Origin: Neobacillus bataviensis LMG 21833
Lineage (GTDB): Bacteria; Bacillota; Bacilli; Bacillales; Cytobacillaceae
Length of the DNA: 43,747 bases
Assembly (NCBI RefSeq): GCF_000307875.1
Contig: NZ_AJLS01000134.1
Location: forward strand, 1-43,747
Direction of reading: 5' to 3'
Shown here: positions 25,295 to 34,830 of the stretch, one piece after another
Layout: each line of letters begins with the position of its first letter
Numbering within the stretch: position 1 is the stretch's first letter
Made by a program: the position numbers and the translations under genes
The notes under the pieces: generated by a model
Databases searched by the model: none
What the model saw: the letters and a program-made list of their open reading frames with translations, nothing else
What the model was told of the DNA's origin: nothing

Positions 25295-26068
25295 GTGGGA
25301 ATCATTCGAACGGATCAATGGTTAAAGGAAGAGTTTGATCGTCCGACAAAACTCTGTGAAAGGCTTTGCCCATATTTTAAGGGGCAAAAAGCAAAGGAAA
25401 TTTACAACCAGTTAATGGGTTTTGGAATGTATCGTCCGTCTCGTTCCGCCTACAGCAATCTAAACGACATGGTGGATCAAAACGTATGGGAAAAAGTCGA
25501 AGTGATATTCCGTAAATATAAAAATAAATGGAATGGACCAGATGTACCTGTTTTTCTCTTTCCGGTAGACAACCAATCTGGATTTTTTTTTAGGAGAGAA
25601 GAAAAACGGAAAGCCGGAGTTTCCTTCCCTGATAAAATGTTTCTTTTTCTCGCGCATTTAGAAGACCCGAAAGAAATGGAGGCAATTTTTATTCATGAAT
25701 ACCACCATGTCTGCCGCTTAAGCATGTTAAATAAAAAAATGGAAGACTATACACTTCTTGATTCCATCGTCATTGAGGGGCTGGCAGAATATGCCGTATT
25801 AAAACATTGCGGTAAGGAATATTTAGCCAATTGGTGCCGTATGTATACAGAAAAGGAACTTACAAATTTTTGGGATCGATATTTAAAAAAACAACTGAGC
25901 ATAAAAAAGAATGAAAGAGGGCACGATGAACTTTTATTTGGAGGGGGGAGAGTTCCTAAATTGCTTGGATATGCAGCAGGGTATAATGTTGTTGGTAAAT
26001 TTTACGAAAAACATCATTATTCTACAAAACTATCTTTTACTATTCCTGCTGCAAAATATATTAAATAA
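25295..26068 (+). CDS. yjaZ: YjaZ-like zinc-protease family protein (DUF2268)
   Basis: The 257-residue protein carries the zinc-metalloprotease motif HEYHH in MEAIFIHEYHHVCRLS and a downstream Glu-containing IVIEGLAEYAVLKH helix, as in DUF2268 proteins such as YjaZ. No signal peptide is seen, so it should be cytosolic. The GTG start follows GGGGTGA. It sits directly before appD, as in B. subtilis. Proteolytic substrates are unknown. Confidence 0.85.
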   Translation: MGIIRTDQWLKEEFDRPTKLCERLCPYFKGQKAKEIYNQLMGFGMYRPSRSAYSNLNDMVDQNVWEKVEVIFRKYKNKWNGPDVPVFLFPVDNQSGFFFRREEKRKAGVSFPDKMFLFLAHLEDPKEMEAIFIHEYHHVCRLSMLNKKMEDYTLLDSIVIEGLAEYAVLKHCGKEYLANWCRMYTEKELTNFWDRYLKKQLSIKKNERGHDELLFGGGRVPKLLGYAAGYNVVGKFYEKHHYSTKLSFTIPAAKYIK

Positions 26069-26144
26069 GCTTTCCAAAAAAAGCCTTGTATTAAGGCTTT
26101 TTCTAATTCTGAAAATGCGAAAATTTCCAATTTTGTAAAAGGTC

Positions 26145-26173
26145 TTGCAATTGTAACAATTCCGTAATATAAT
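26145..26173 (+). promoter_or_regulatory. Sigma-A promoter of the app operon
   Basis: TTGCAA (26145-26150) and a perfect TATAAT (26168-26173) with a 17-bp spacer predict a start near 26180, about 50 bp before appD. Confidence 0.7.
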
Positions 26174-26229
26174 TCTATTTAAATATAACGAATAAACAGA
26201 ATAATCCAAAAAAGGTAAGAAGGTGTACT

Positions 26230-27252
26230 ATGAGCACAAAAAAGGTACAACGCAAAGAGGCACCGCTGCTCGAAGTGAAGAATTTAGAGACAGCCTTTGA
26301 TATTGATGGTACTGATTACAATGCTGTAGATAATGTTTCCTTTCAGGTAAAGCCACGGCAAATAGTTGGTGTTGTAGGGGAATCAGGCTGCGGAAAATCG
26401 GTTATGAGTCTCTCGATTATGCAGCTGCTTCCAAAAGGCATTGGAAAGGTCAAATCTGGTGAAATCATTTTTGATGGAATTAATCTAGAGAAAATGTCCG
26501 AATCCCAAATTAATAAGATCCGTGGGAAGGATGTTTCAATGATCTTTCAAGAGCCAATGACCTCACTAAATCCAGTATTTACAATTGGCTATCAATTGCA
26601 GGAAGTACTTTTTAACCATTTGAAGATTTCTAAACGCGAAGCACGGCAGAAAGCAATTGCTCTTTTAAAAAGTGTAGGAATTTCTCGGCCTGAGAAAATT
26701 GTTGATGAATATCCACATCAATTGTCCGGTGGAATGAGGCAGAGGGTTATGATAGCAATTGCCATAGCCTGTCAGCCTAAATTATTAATTGCAGACGAAC
26801 CAACAACAGCCCTTGATGTGACAGTTCAGGCACAAATATTGGAGCTTTTAAAAGAAATTCAAGAGGTAAATGATATGTCCGTTATTCTGATCACACATGA
26901 TTTAGGAGTAGTAGCGGAAATGTGTGATGAAGTCATCGTGATGTATGCAGGAAAGATTGTTGAACGAACAGATGTTGATACATTGTTTCATAACCCTAAA
27001 CATCCATATACAACATTACTTTTGGGTGCAATCCCGAAAATGGATGGAACAGAAGAGCGCTTGAGCTCCATTCAAGGGATCGTTCCATCACTTACAAATA
27101 TGCCGAAGGCTGGCTGCCGATTCGCCCATCGATGTCCAAAGGCAATGCCCGAATGCACAACTATTACCCCATTGCTCCGAGATATCGAACAGGGCCATGA
27201 GGTTGCTTGTTTACTCTTTGAAACAAGTAAACCGAGAGAAGGGGTGAGGTAA
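26230..27252 (+). CDS. appD: Oligopeptide ABC transporter ATP-binding protein AppD
   Basis: The 340-residue ATPase energises peptide import with AppF. It has Walker A GESGCGKS (50-57), the signature LSGGMRQRVMIA, Walker [13 protein letters not shown] and the H-loop THDLG. The C-terminal extension has the cysteine pattern CRFAHRCPKAMPEC plus a later Cys, which is typical of Dpp/Opp ATPases and may hold an Fe-S cluster. Its stop codon overlaps the appF start by one base. Confidence 0.93.
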   Translation: MSTKKVQRKEAPLLEVKNLETAFDIDGTDYNAVDNVSFQVKPRQIVGVVGESGCGKSVMSLSIMQLLPKGIGKVKSGEIIFDGINLEKMSESQINKIRGKDVSMIFQEPMTSLNPVFTIGYQLQEVLFNHLKISKREARQKAIALLKSVGISRPEKIVDEYPHQLSGGMRQRVMIAIAIACQPKLLIADEPTTALDVTVQAQILELLKEIQEVNDMSVILITHDLGVVAEMCDEVIVMYAGKIVERTDVDTLFHNPKHPYTTLLLGAIPKMDGTEERLSSIQGIVPSLTNMPKAGCRFAHRCPKAMPECTTITPLLRDIEQGHEVACLLFETSKPREGVR

Positions 27253-28262
27253 TGAGTTCAGTTTCAATACATAATAAAGATAGCGCTTTCACTAATTTCG
27301 AAAATCTTTTAGAGATTCATAATCTTAAAACCTATTACCCTGTTAAAGGTGGATTTTTTAAACGTACTATAGGAAATGTAAAAGCGGTTGATAATATCAC
27401 TTTCGAGATTAAGAAAGGGGAAACACTTGGACTAGTAGGTGAATCGGGCTGCGGTAAATCAACTGCAGGACGGACCATTTTGCGATTATTGAAACCTACA
27501 GAGGGCAGCATCCTTTTTGATGGAAAAGATATTACGAGAATTCACGGTAAACACTTGCGAGAGATTCGTAAGGATATGCAAATGGTTTTCCAGGATCCGT
27601 ACGCTTCCTTAAATCCAATGCAAATGGTAGGAGATATCATTGCTGAACCGATTTATAACTTTACAAAAAAAAGTAAAACAGAATTAAAAAAAGAAGTCAT
27701 GGATTTACTAGATAAAGTTGGTCTGCCGCCAGATGCATATTATAAGTATGCACATGAATTTTCCGGCGGTCAGCGCCAAAGAATTGGTATTGCCCGTTCT
27801 CTTGCACTTAGGCCGAAATTAATCATTGCCGATGAACCGGTATCCGCACTTGACGTTTCCGTACAATCCCAGGTGCTAAATCTATTAAAAGATTTACAGG
27901 AAGAATTTGATTTAACCTTCCTGTTTATCGCCCATGATTTAAGTGTGGTAAAACATATGAGTGATCGAATTGGAGTTATGTACTTGGGCAATATGGTAGA
28001 GATTGCGGATAAGGGTCTCCTTTATGCAGAACCTCTCCATCCATACACACAGGCTTTAATATCTGCGATCCCATCGCCAGATCCAAGGATTAAGAAGGAA
28101 AGAATTATCTTAAGAGGAGATGTGCCGAGTCCTATAAATCCTCCATCCGGATGTCCATTTCATCCGCGCTGTCCAATGGCAATGGAGGAATGTTCAAAAC
28201 TTAAACCGGTATTAAAGGAAGTTAAGCCCTCTCACCGAGTCGCTTGCCACCTTTATTCATAA
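27252..28262 (+). CDS. appF: Oligopeptide ABC transporter ATP-binding protein AppF
   Basis: The 336-residue second ATPase of the App importer has Walker [21 protein letters not shown] and IIADEPVSALD, and the C-terminal motif CPFHPRCPMAMEEC. It is translationally coupled to appD. Order D-F-A-B-C is the B. subtilis app order. A dispersed repeat starts at its stop codon, before appA. Confidence 0.93.
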   Translation: MSSVSIHNKDSAFTNFENLLEIHNLKTYYPVKGGFFKRTIGNVKAVDNITFEIKKGETLGLVGESGCGKSTAGRTILRLLKPTEGSILFDGKDITRIHGKHLREIRKDMQMVFQDPYASLNPMQMVGDIIAEPIYNFTKKSKTELKKEVMDLLDKVGLPPDAYYKYAHEFSGGQRQRIGIARSLALRPKLIIADEPVSALDVSVQSQVLNLLKDLQEEFDLTFLFIAHDLSVVKHMSDRIGVMYLGNMVEIADKGLLYAEPLHPYTQALISAIPSPDPRIKKERIILRGDVPSPINPPSGCPFHPRCPMAMEECSKLKPVLKEVKPSHRVACHLYS

Positions 28263-28304
28263 AGCGGAAGCGCCTTGTTCAGGCTGCTTGCGCTAGATAG
28301 TAAT
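28261..28304 (+). repeat. Dispersed intergenic repeat between appF and appA
   Basis: AAAGCGGAAGCGCC overlaps the appF stop codon and is followed by the core GGCTGCTTGCGCT and AGATAGTAAT. It matches copies at 18-40 and 21093-21133. Confidence 0.7.
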
Positions 28305-28339
28305 CAAGTTTTACCAAAAATCTTATAGGGGGGAAACAA

Positions 28340-30058
28340 ATGAAGAAACGAAGTATGCTTATGCTAGCGGCATTAATGCTTGTCCTATCGGCATTTTTAT
28401 CGGCTTGCAGCGGCGGAGAAAAAGCAGGTACAAAGGAAAAGGACAAGGAAGGTACTAACAGTGGTGAAACAGCAGGTAAGCCGCAGGATGGCGGAACATT
28501 AGTATATGCATTGGATTCATCTCCGAAAGGTATTTTTAACTTTGCTTTCTATGATGATGCTGTTGATTCTCAAGTGCTCGATCTCTTTGATGAAAACTTA
28601 ATCGATTATGATGAAAACTTGAAGGCACAGCCACATATTGCCTCATGGAAAACAACAGACAATAAGGTATATGACTTTGAGATTAAAAAAGGCGTAAAAT
28701 GGCATAATGGCGAAGAATTGTCAGTGAAAGACTGGGAATTCGCATTATACACGCTTGCTGACAAGGATTACGAAAATTCTCGCTTTGAAAATGTAAGAAC
28801 AATTGAAGGCGCTCAAGATTTCCATGATGGAAAAGCGGATAAAATCTCAGGTATTAAAGTAATTGACGATTACAACATTCAAATTACTTTTGATAAGGCT
28901 CGTGTAAACAATTTGGAAAATGTGTGGACATATCCATTGTCCCGTAAGGAATTTGAAGGTATTGCTGTTAAAGATATGCCGGCATCTGCACAAGTTCGTA
29001 CGAAGCCAGTCGGTTTAGGACCATTTAAGGTAACAAAAGTGGTTCCAGGTGAATCTGTAGAAATGGAACGCTTTGACGATTACTTCGGAGGCAAGCCGCA
29101 TATTGAGAAGCTTGTCGTTAAAGTTATCGATCCATCTCTATCCGTTGGGGAACTTAAAAATGGCACACTTGATATGACTGCGTTCCATCCAAGTATTATT
29201 GATCAAGTAAAAGCACTTGATAATGTTAATGTAATCACATATCCAGGATTAAGCTATTACTATGTTGGTTTCCGCTTAGGTACATGGGATGGCGAGAAAA
29301 ATATCATGAATGAGCCAAAATATCAAAACCTAAAACTGCGCCAAGCAATGTATTATGCTATTAACCGTGAAGAATGGGTTAAAGCGTTCTTCTTTGGTGT
29401 AGGTAAACCAGTAAACCGTCCAATTCCAACAAATCACTGGATTGCTGCAGACAATAAAGACCTAGAGCAATTCAAATATGATCCAGAAAAAGCGAAGAAA
29501 TTATTAGACGAAGCAGGCTATAAAGATGTTGATGGCGACGGCTTCCGTGAAGATCCAAATGGCAAGAAATTTGTTGTTAACTTTAGTCACTACGCAACGC
29601 AAAACCCTACGTTTGAATCGCGAGCGAAAGCAATGACTCAATATTGGGAAGCAGTTGGTTTAAAAACGAAACTTAATATGGTAGATTTTAACCTTTATTA
29701 TGACATGCTGGATAAGGCTGATAAATCTATGGAAGTATACTTTGCTGGCTGGTCAACTGGTACGGATCCGGATCCTACTGGACTTTGGAGTTCGAAAGCA
29801 CTTTGGAACCATCCTCGCTGGGTTAATGAAGAGAGCGATAAATTATTAGATCAAGCACTAGATATGAGTGTTGTCGGTACTGATGCCAATAAACGTAAAG
29901 ATTTATATGTACAGTGGCAGAAGCTATTCATGAAGGAACTTCCTGGATTACCAATTGCTGAACTTGAAGAAACAATGGCCGTTAGCAAGCGGGTTCAAGG
30001 CGCTAAATTTGACGTATCAGGGATGAATCGTCCAAATGAATGGTGGATTAAGCAATAA
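28340..30058 (+). CDS. appA: Oligopeptide-binding lipoprotein AppA
   Basis: The 572-residue extracytoplasmic lipoprotein captures peptides for AppBC. The signal peptide ends in a lipobox with Cys23 (AFLSACSGG), followed by a Lys/Glu/Gly-rich linker and an SBP_bac_5 domain (YPLSRKEF..., FDDYFGGKPHIEKLV, YKDVDGDGFREDPNGKKF). A GGGGG site precedes the ATG. In B. subtilis App imports longer peptides, including signalling peptides, but appA is disrupted in strain 168. Here the gene appears intact. Confidence 0.93.
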   Translation: MKKRSMLMLAALMLVLSAFLSACSGGEKAGTKEKDKEGTNSGETAGKPQDGGTLVYALDSSPKGIFNFAFYDDAVDSQVLDLFDENLIDYDENLKAQPHIASWKTTDNKVYDFEIKKGVKWHNGEELSVKDWEFALYTLADKDYENSRFENVRTIEGAQDFHDGKADKISGIKVIDDYNIQITFDKARVNNLENVWTYPLSRKEFEGIAVKDMPASAQVRTKPVGLGPFKVTKVVPGESVEMERFDDYFGGKPHIEKLVVKVIDPSLSVGELKNGTLDMTAFHPSIIDQVKALDNVNVITYPGLSYYYVGFRLGTWDGEKNIMNEPKYQNLKLRQAMYYAINREEWVKAFFFGVGKPVNRPIPTNHWIAADNKDLEQFKYDPEKAKKLLDEAGYKDVDGDGFREDPNGKKFVVNFSHYATQNPTFESRAKAMTQYWEAVGLKTKLNMVDFNLYYDMLDKADKSMEVYFAGWSTGTDPDPTGLWSSKALWNHPRWVNEESDKLLDQALDMSVVGTDANKRKDLYVQWQKLFMKELPGLPIAELEETMAVSKRVQGAKFDVSGMNRPNEWWIKQ

Positions 30059-30104
30059 TTAAAGCAGACAAATGATTCAATTTTAAACTAAATGATGTTC
30101 TTTC

Positions 30105-30140
30105 GGAGGGACCAGGGACAGTCTGTTCACTAGTCCCTCC
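30105..30140 (+). terminator. Hairpin between appA and appB
   Basis: GGAGGGAC pairs with GTCCCTCC across a 20-base loop that itself contains AGGGAC. The T run after it is weak. It may partly terminate or protect the appA message, which usually needs more copies than the permease message. Confidence 0.55.
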
Positions 30141-30203
30141 TATTTTACAAACGAATATGGGATTACATAAATTTTCCATACTAAACAAGTTAAGACAAGG
30201 AGA

Positions 30204-31175
30204 ATGCACATGTTAAAGTATGCATTTCGAAGAATATTGGGCATGATTCCTATGTTATTCCTTATTTCCATTGTGGTCTTTACTTTGGCAAAATTAATGC
30301 CTGGAGATTCTCTCGGCGGGGAAATTGATCCAACCAAAACGAATCCACAATATATTGCGGAAATGAGGGAAAAATTGGGCTATAACGACCCGTTGCCACA
30401 GCAGTATGCTCGTTGGATTGGTAAATTTGTACAAGGCGATTTTGGGAAATCCACACGTTTTAAAATTCCGGCTGCTGAGGTAATTAGCGAACGCATGCCT
30501 AACACCATATTACTAGGATGTACTTCTCTCCTCATTACCTATATCCTTGCTTTCCTAATGGGAACATATGCTGGACGAAAACCATACACACTTTCGGATA
30601 ATTTAATTGGCGGAATAAATTATTTAGGTTTGTCTATTCCATCGTTTATCGCCGGGGTAGTTGCCATCTTCCTATTTTCCTTTACACTCGGTTGGTTTCC
30701 ATCGAATGGCTCTGTTGATATTGGTTTAACTGAAGGGACGATTGAATATTGGTTAAGCCGCCTGCATCACGTATTCTTACCAGCTTTAGTTCTTGGATTA
30801 TTAAGTACTGCAAGTTATACCCAATTTTTACGTAACGATATTATTGAAAATAGCCGGAAAGATTTTGTCCGCACTGCACGTGCGAAAGGGACAGCAGAAA
30901 GAAAAATTTATAATGTTCATATATTAAGAAACTCGATTATTCCGCTTATTACATTTTTAGGTTTTGATTTAGTTGCGATTATCAGTGGTGCAATTATCAC
31001 CGAAACGATTTTTACTTATCCAGGTCTTGGACAACTATTCTTACAATCTGTAGGAACCAGAGATTATTCGGTATTAATGACGTTGACAATGTTATTCTCC
31101 TTCTTAACACTAATCGGCAACTTGGTTGCTGATATATTATACGGTGTGGTAGATCCGAGAATTAGGCTAGATTAG
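30204..31175 (+). CDS. appB: Oligopeptide ABC transporter permease AppB
   Basis: The 323-residue permease has six membrane helices, starting MLKYAFRRILGMIPMLFLIS. It carries the cytosolic EAA loop DFVRTARAKGTAERKIYNVHIL, which contacts the ATPases, and ends with ILYGVVDPRIRLD, the standard end of the OppB/DppB family. An AAGGAG site precedes the ATG. appC follows closely. Confidence 0.93.
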   Translation: MHMLKYAFRRILGMIPMLFLISIVVFTLAKLMPGDSLGGEIDPTKTNPQYIAEMREKLGYNDPLPQQYARWIGKFVQGDFGKSTRFKIPAAEVISERMPNTILLGCTSLLITYILAFLMGTYAGRKPYTLSDNLIGGINYLGLSIPSFIAGVVAIFLFSFTLGWFPSNGSVDIGLTEGTIEYWLSRLHHVFLPALVLGLLSTASYTQFLRNDIIENSRKDFVRTARAKGTAERKIYNVHILRNSIIPLITFLGFDLVAIISGAIITETIFTYPGLGQLFLQSVGTRDYSVLMTLTMLFSFLTLIGNLVADILYGVVDPRIRLD

Positions 31176-31186
31176 GGGGGAAAGAG

Positions 31187-32098
31187 ATGGAAATTATAAC
31201 TCAGAAAAAAACTAAAATTAGTACAGTACCCCCGCAAAAAAGTTTATCACCATGGGCAATTGCCCGGAAAAAATTTCTGAAAAATAAATTGGCCTTGATA
31301 AGTCTCATTTTTTTAATCATTGTAGCAGTTGTTTCTTTCCTTGCACCGTATATTACGACGGCTGACGTTACAAGAATTAATATCGGCCAAATGTCATTAG
31401 AGCCATCAAGTAAGCATTGGCTGGGTACAGATAAGGCAGGCCGGGATGTATTTACACGATTATTGTATGGCGGTCGGATTTCATTGCTTGTTGGAATGAG
31501 CTGTACATTATTTGTAATTGTTCTTGGTACTTTAATCGGTTCCATTTCAGGTTACTTCGGCGGTGCAGCTGATAGCTTATTAATGAGATTTACTGATTTT
31601 ATCTTAAACTTTCCTTTTCTAGTATTTGTAATTGTTCTAAATGCCATTCTTTTTGGTAAAGTAAATGGATTATGGGTTTTGATCGGAACCATTAGCATTC
31701 TAAGTTGGGGCGGGATTGCTAGGATAGTACGAAGTAAAATCCTGGCCGAGAAAGAAAATGAATACATTACTGCTGCCATTTCTATTGGTTGTTCGCCAGC
31801 AAAGATCATTGTAAAACATCTACTGCCAAACATTTTATCTACTATTATTGTTCAGGCGACCATTACATTTGCAACGATGATTGTAGCGGAGACAGGTTTA
31901 AGCTTTCTTGGCTTTGGTGTGCCGCAAGAAATTCCAAGCTGGGGGAATATGTTGAATTCGGCAAATGAGCCGGACGTGCTCCAATTTAAACTTTGGATTT
32001 GGGTTCCACCTGCGTTAATTATTACCATCACCATCTTATCGATCAACTTTATTGGTGAAGGTTTAAAAGACGCATTTAATCCGAAATCAAGAAGATAA
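31187..32098 (+). CDS. appC: Oligopeptide ABC transporter permease AppC
   Basis: The 303-residue permease partners AppB. It has the N-terminal OppC segment (KKFLKNKLALISLIFLIIVAVV), the HWLGTDKAGRDVFTRLLYGGR motif, an EAA loop (EYITAAISIGCSPAKIIVKHL) and GLKDAFNPKSRR at the end. GGGGGAAAGAG precedes the ATG. It is the last gene of the app operon and ends in a strong terminator. Confidence 0.93.
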   Translation: MEIITQKKTKISTVPPQKSLSPWAIARKKFLKNKLALISLIFLIIVAVVSFLAPYITTADVTRINIGQMSLEPSSKHWLGTDKAGRDVFTRLLYGGRISLLVGMSCTLFVIVLGTLIGSISGYFGGAADSLLMRFTDFILNFPFLVFVIVLNAILFGKVNGLWVLIGTISILSWGGIARIVRSKILAEKENEYITAAISIGCSPAKIIVKHLLPNILSTIIVQATITFATMIVAETGLSFLGFGVPQEIPSWGNMLNSANEPDVLQFKLWIWVPPALIITITILSINFIGEGLKDAFNPKSRR

Positions 32099-32130
32099 AA
32101 ATCTACCATCCCGATATGGTAGATTTTTTT
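32097..32130 (+). terminator. Terminator of the app operon
   Basis: AAAAATCTACCAT pairs perfectly with ATGGTAGATTTTT around a six-base loop and ends in a T run. Confidence 0.9.
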
Positions 32131-32292
32131 GTCACTAAAACCGGACTCGGTTATAAAAAATGGTACACCCCCATATACATTTCGGTAACTGGCTTAAATT
32201 TGAATTGGGGCAAAATATATATAAAGGAATAATTTAACTAACCTCTGCCTATACTGATTGACAAACAGTTTCTTGAAGTGAGGGGTTGTATC

Positions 32293-33030
32293 ATGTTGTA
32301 TCTTCATGATGTATGGGTAAATTGGTTTGAAGGTGAAGAAAACGGCTATAATGTCTGTCACTTTCATGAATGGCGCAAGGATGATGGAGTGGAGCTGTTG
32401 GATCAGGCACCACTGATAAAAGTCGAGCCAATTCTTTTTAACTATATTGAAAATGATCTGTCAGAACTGCCGCAGCAGCTGCTTGACGACATTTACCAGA
32501 AGGCCTATTTGAGGAAAAACCATGAACGAGTTCAGCTTGACTATTGCTTTGTTGTAACAGATGGGGTGGGGATATTAGCCATTGATACAATTGGCTATAC
32601 TATTCCGATTCGAAAAAGCAGATTAATACCGAGGCAAGAACAATTAGTTTATGAAATGATCAGTCAGCATGAAGCAAAACAATATCATTTTTATGGAAAG
32701 CCTCAAACAAAGGATTTCCATATTTTATCACCTGAACCAGATCTAATGAGGGGCTTAACTAGAAAAGAAAGACAGCTAAAACAGCTATTATTTATGGCTC
32801 TTGATCAATTGCTTTCATCCAATAACGAGGCAGAGGTACGCTATTGGTATACGGAATGGTGTCCGGAGCAGTATTCGACCATTCAAGAATTGAATTTTGA
32901 AGCTGCCTGGGAACAATTATTTGAAGAAACAAAGTATGGCTGGACAAAACGCCATGAAACGTTTTGTGAAAATCTAATTAAAGGGCAGCCGTTTTTTGAA
33001 AAGCTATGGGAAATGGAGCACGGCCCAAAA

Positions 33031-33039
<9 letters not shown>
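32293..33039 (+). CDS. yjbA: YjbA family protein (DUF3603)
   Basis: The 248-residue protein starts [20 protein letters not shown], a near-signature of YjbA/DUF3603. It is soluble and acidic with several Trp-rich segments ([16 protein letters not shown]). The start at 32293 follows GTGAGGGG and agrees with the usual N-terminus; an in-frame GTG at 32278 is inside that site. Function is unknown. Position between appC and trpS matches B. subtilis. Confidence 0.87.
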
Positions 33040-34095
<1,056 letters not shown>

Positions 34096-34110
34096 CTAAA
34101 ATAAATAAAA

Positions 34111-34398
34111 AACCATTCGTCCCCAAAATTACTAGGGACGAATGGTTCGCGGGACCACCCTAAATTACTCAAAAGAGTCACTCAGTTCTAAATCACCGTA
34201 CTCTGACGATTTAGATTCCTTGTAACGTAAGGAAAACGTCTATTCCTACTTGTTTAATCAAGAAAATTAAAGGTTCAGAAAGAAGCTCCAAAGTCCATTC
34301 CGTATTGCTTCGTGTTTGTTTCCACCTGCCACAAACTCTCTAAATCGAAGGAAAATACGTACTACTCTTTATCATTGCTTAACAACTGCTATTGGATT
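34111..34398 (-). ncRNA. T-box riboswitch leader of trpS (specifier TGG)
   Basis: On the minus strand the leader has the T-box AGGGTGGTCCCGCG (34161-34148). A terminator follows in which AACCATTCGTCCC and its complement pair (34147-34111), then a T-rich run. Stem I carries GTTTGTGGCAGGTGGAAAC and a specifier loop with GGAATGGAC, in which TGG (34297-34295) is the Trp codon. Uncharged tRNA-Trp would stabilise the antiterminator and allow trpS transcription. The T-box differs from the common TGGNACC by a C in place of A. Confidence 0.9.
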
Positions 34399-34404
34399 AC
34401 TCAC

Positions 34405-34434
34405 ATTATAAGGGATTTACATAATTAATTTCAA
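34405..34434 (-). promoter_or_regulatory. Sigma-A promoter of trpS
   Basis: On the minus strand TTGAAA (34434-34429) and TATAAT (34410-34405) are 18 bp apart, giving a start near 34398 at the beginning of the T-box leader. Confidence 0.75.
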
Positions 34435-34440
34435 GTCTGT

Positions 34441-34830
34441 CAAAAGTAAAATAGGAGCGTTAACATAATTAGTCCATTAATTGGTAGTGGAGAATAAGAA
34501 AAAAGTTATTTTGATATAATCTAATGAAAATTATTTCAAATTGGAAAATTATAAAATAATTATGAGGGACGGTTGTGAGAAGGATAAGGAAATAAAGTAA
34601 GGAAATTTACAAAATCTATGCAAAACATTGATTTATAAGGGAATTTTAAGCTTTCCTTTTTTAAAATGTCTTAATAAAATTAAATTATATTACAACTATT
34701 TGTAATCATAACGTAAAGAATGTATCTAATCTGTAAATTTAAAATTAAAAAATTATGTACAAATTTATTAAAATATGTATAATAGAAAATGTAGTAATTT
34801 TTCAGAATAATAGAAAAGGGAGGTCTACAA
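34441..34830 (+). other. AT-rich upstream region of the opp operon
   Basis: No gene was seen. The stretch is very AT-rich. It contains the presumed opp promoter near 34778 and, at 34565-34580, a short GAGGGACGG piece resembling fragments of Bacillus intergenic palindromes, without its partner arm. Confidence 0.5.
34778..34811 (+). promoter_or_regulatory. opp promoter -10 with candidate CodY box
   Basis: TATAAT at 34778-34783 predicts a start near 34790; no clear -35 is present. At 34797-34811 ATTTTTCAGAATAAT matches the CodY box AATTTTCWGAAAATT at 12 of 15 positions. CodY regulates peptide uptake genes in several Firmicutes, so nutrient control is plausible. Confidence 0.45.

Noticed and set aside
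26101..26140. CodY-like AATTCTGAAAAT upstream of appD
   Set aside because: Alignment to the fifteen-base consensus gives about five mismatches, too many to report as a site.
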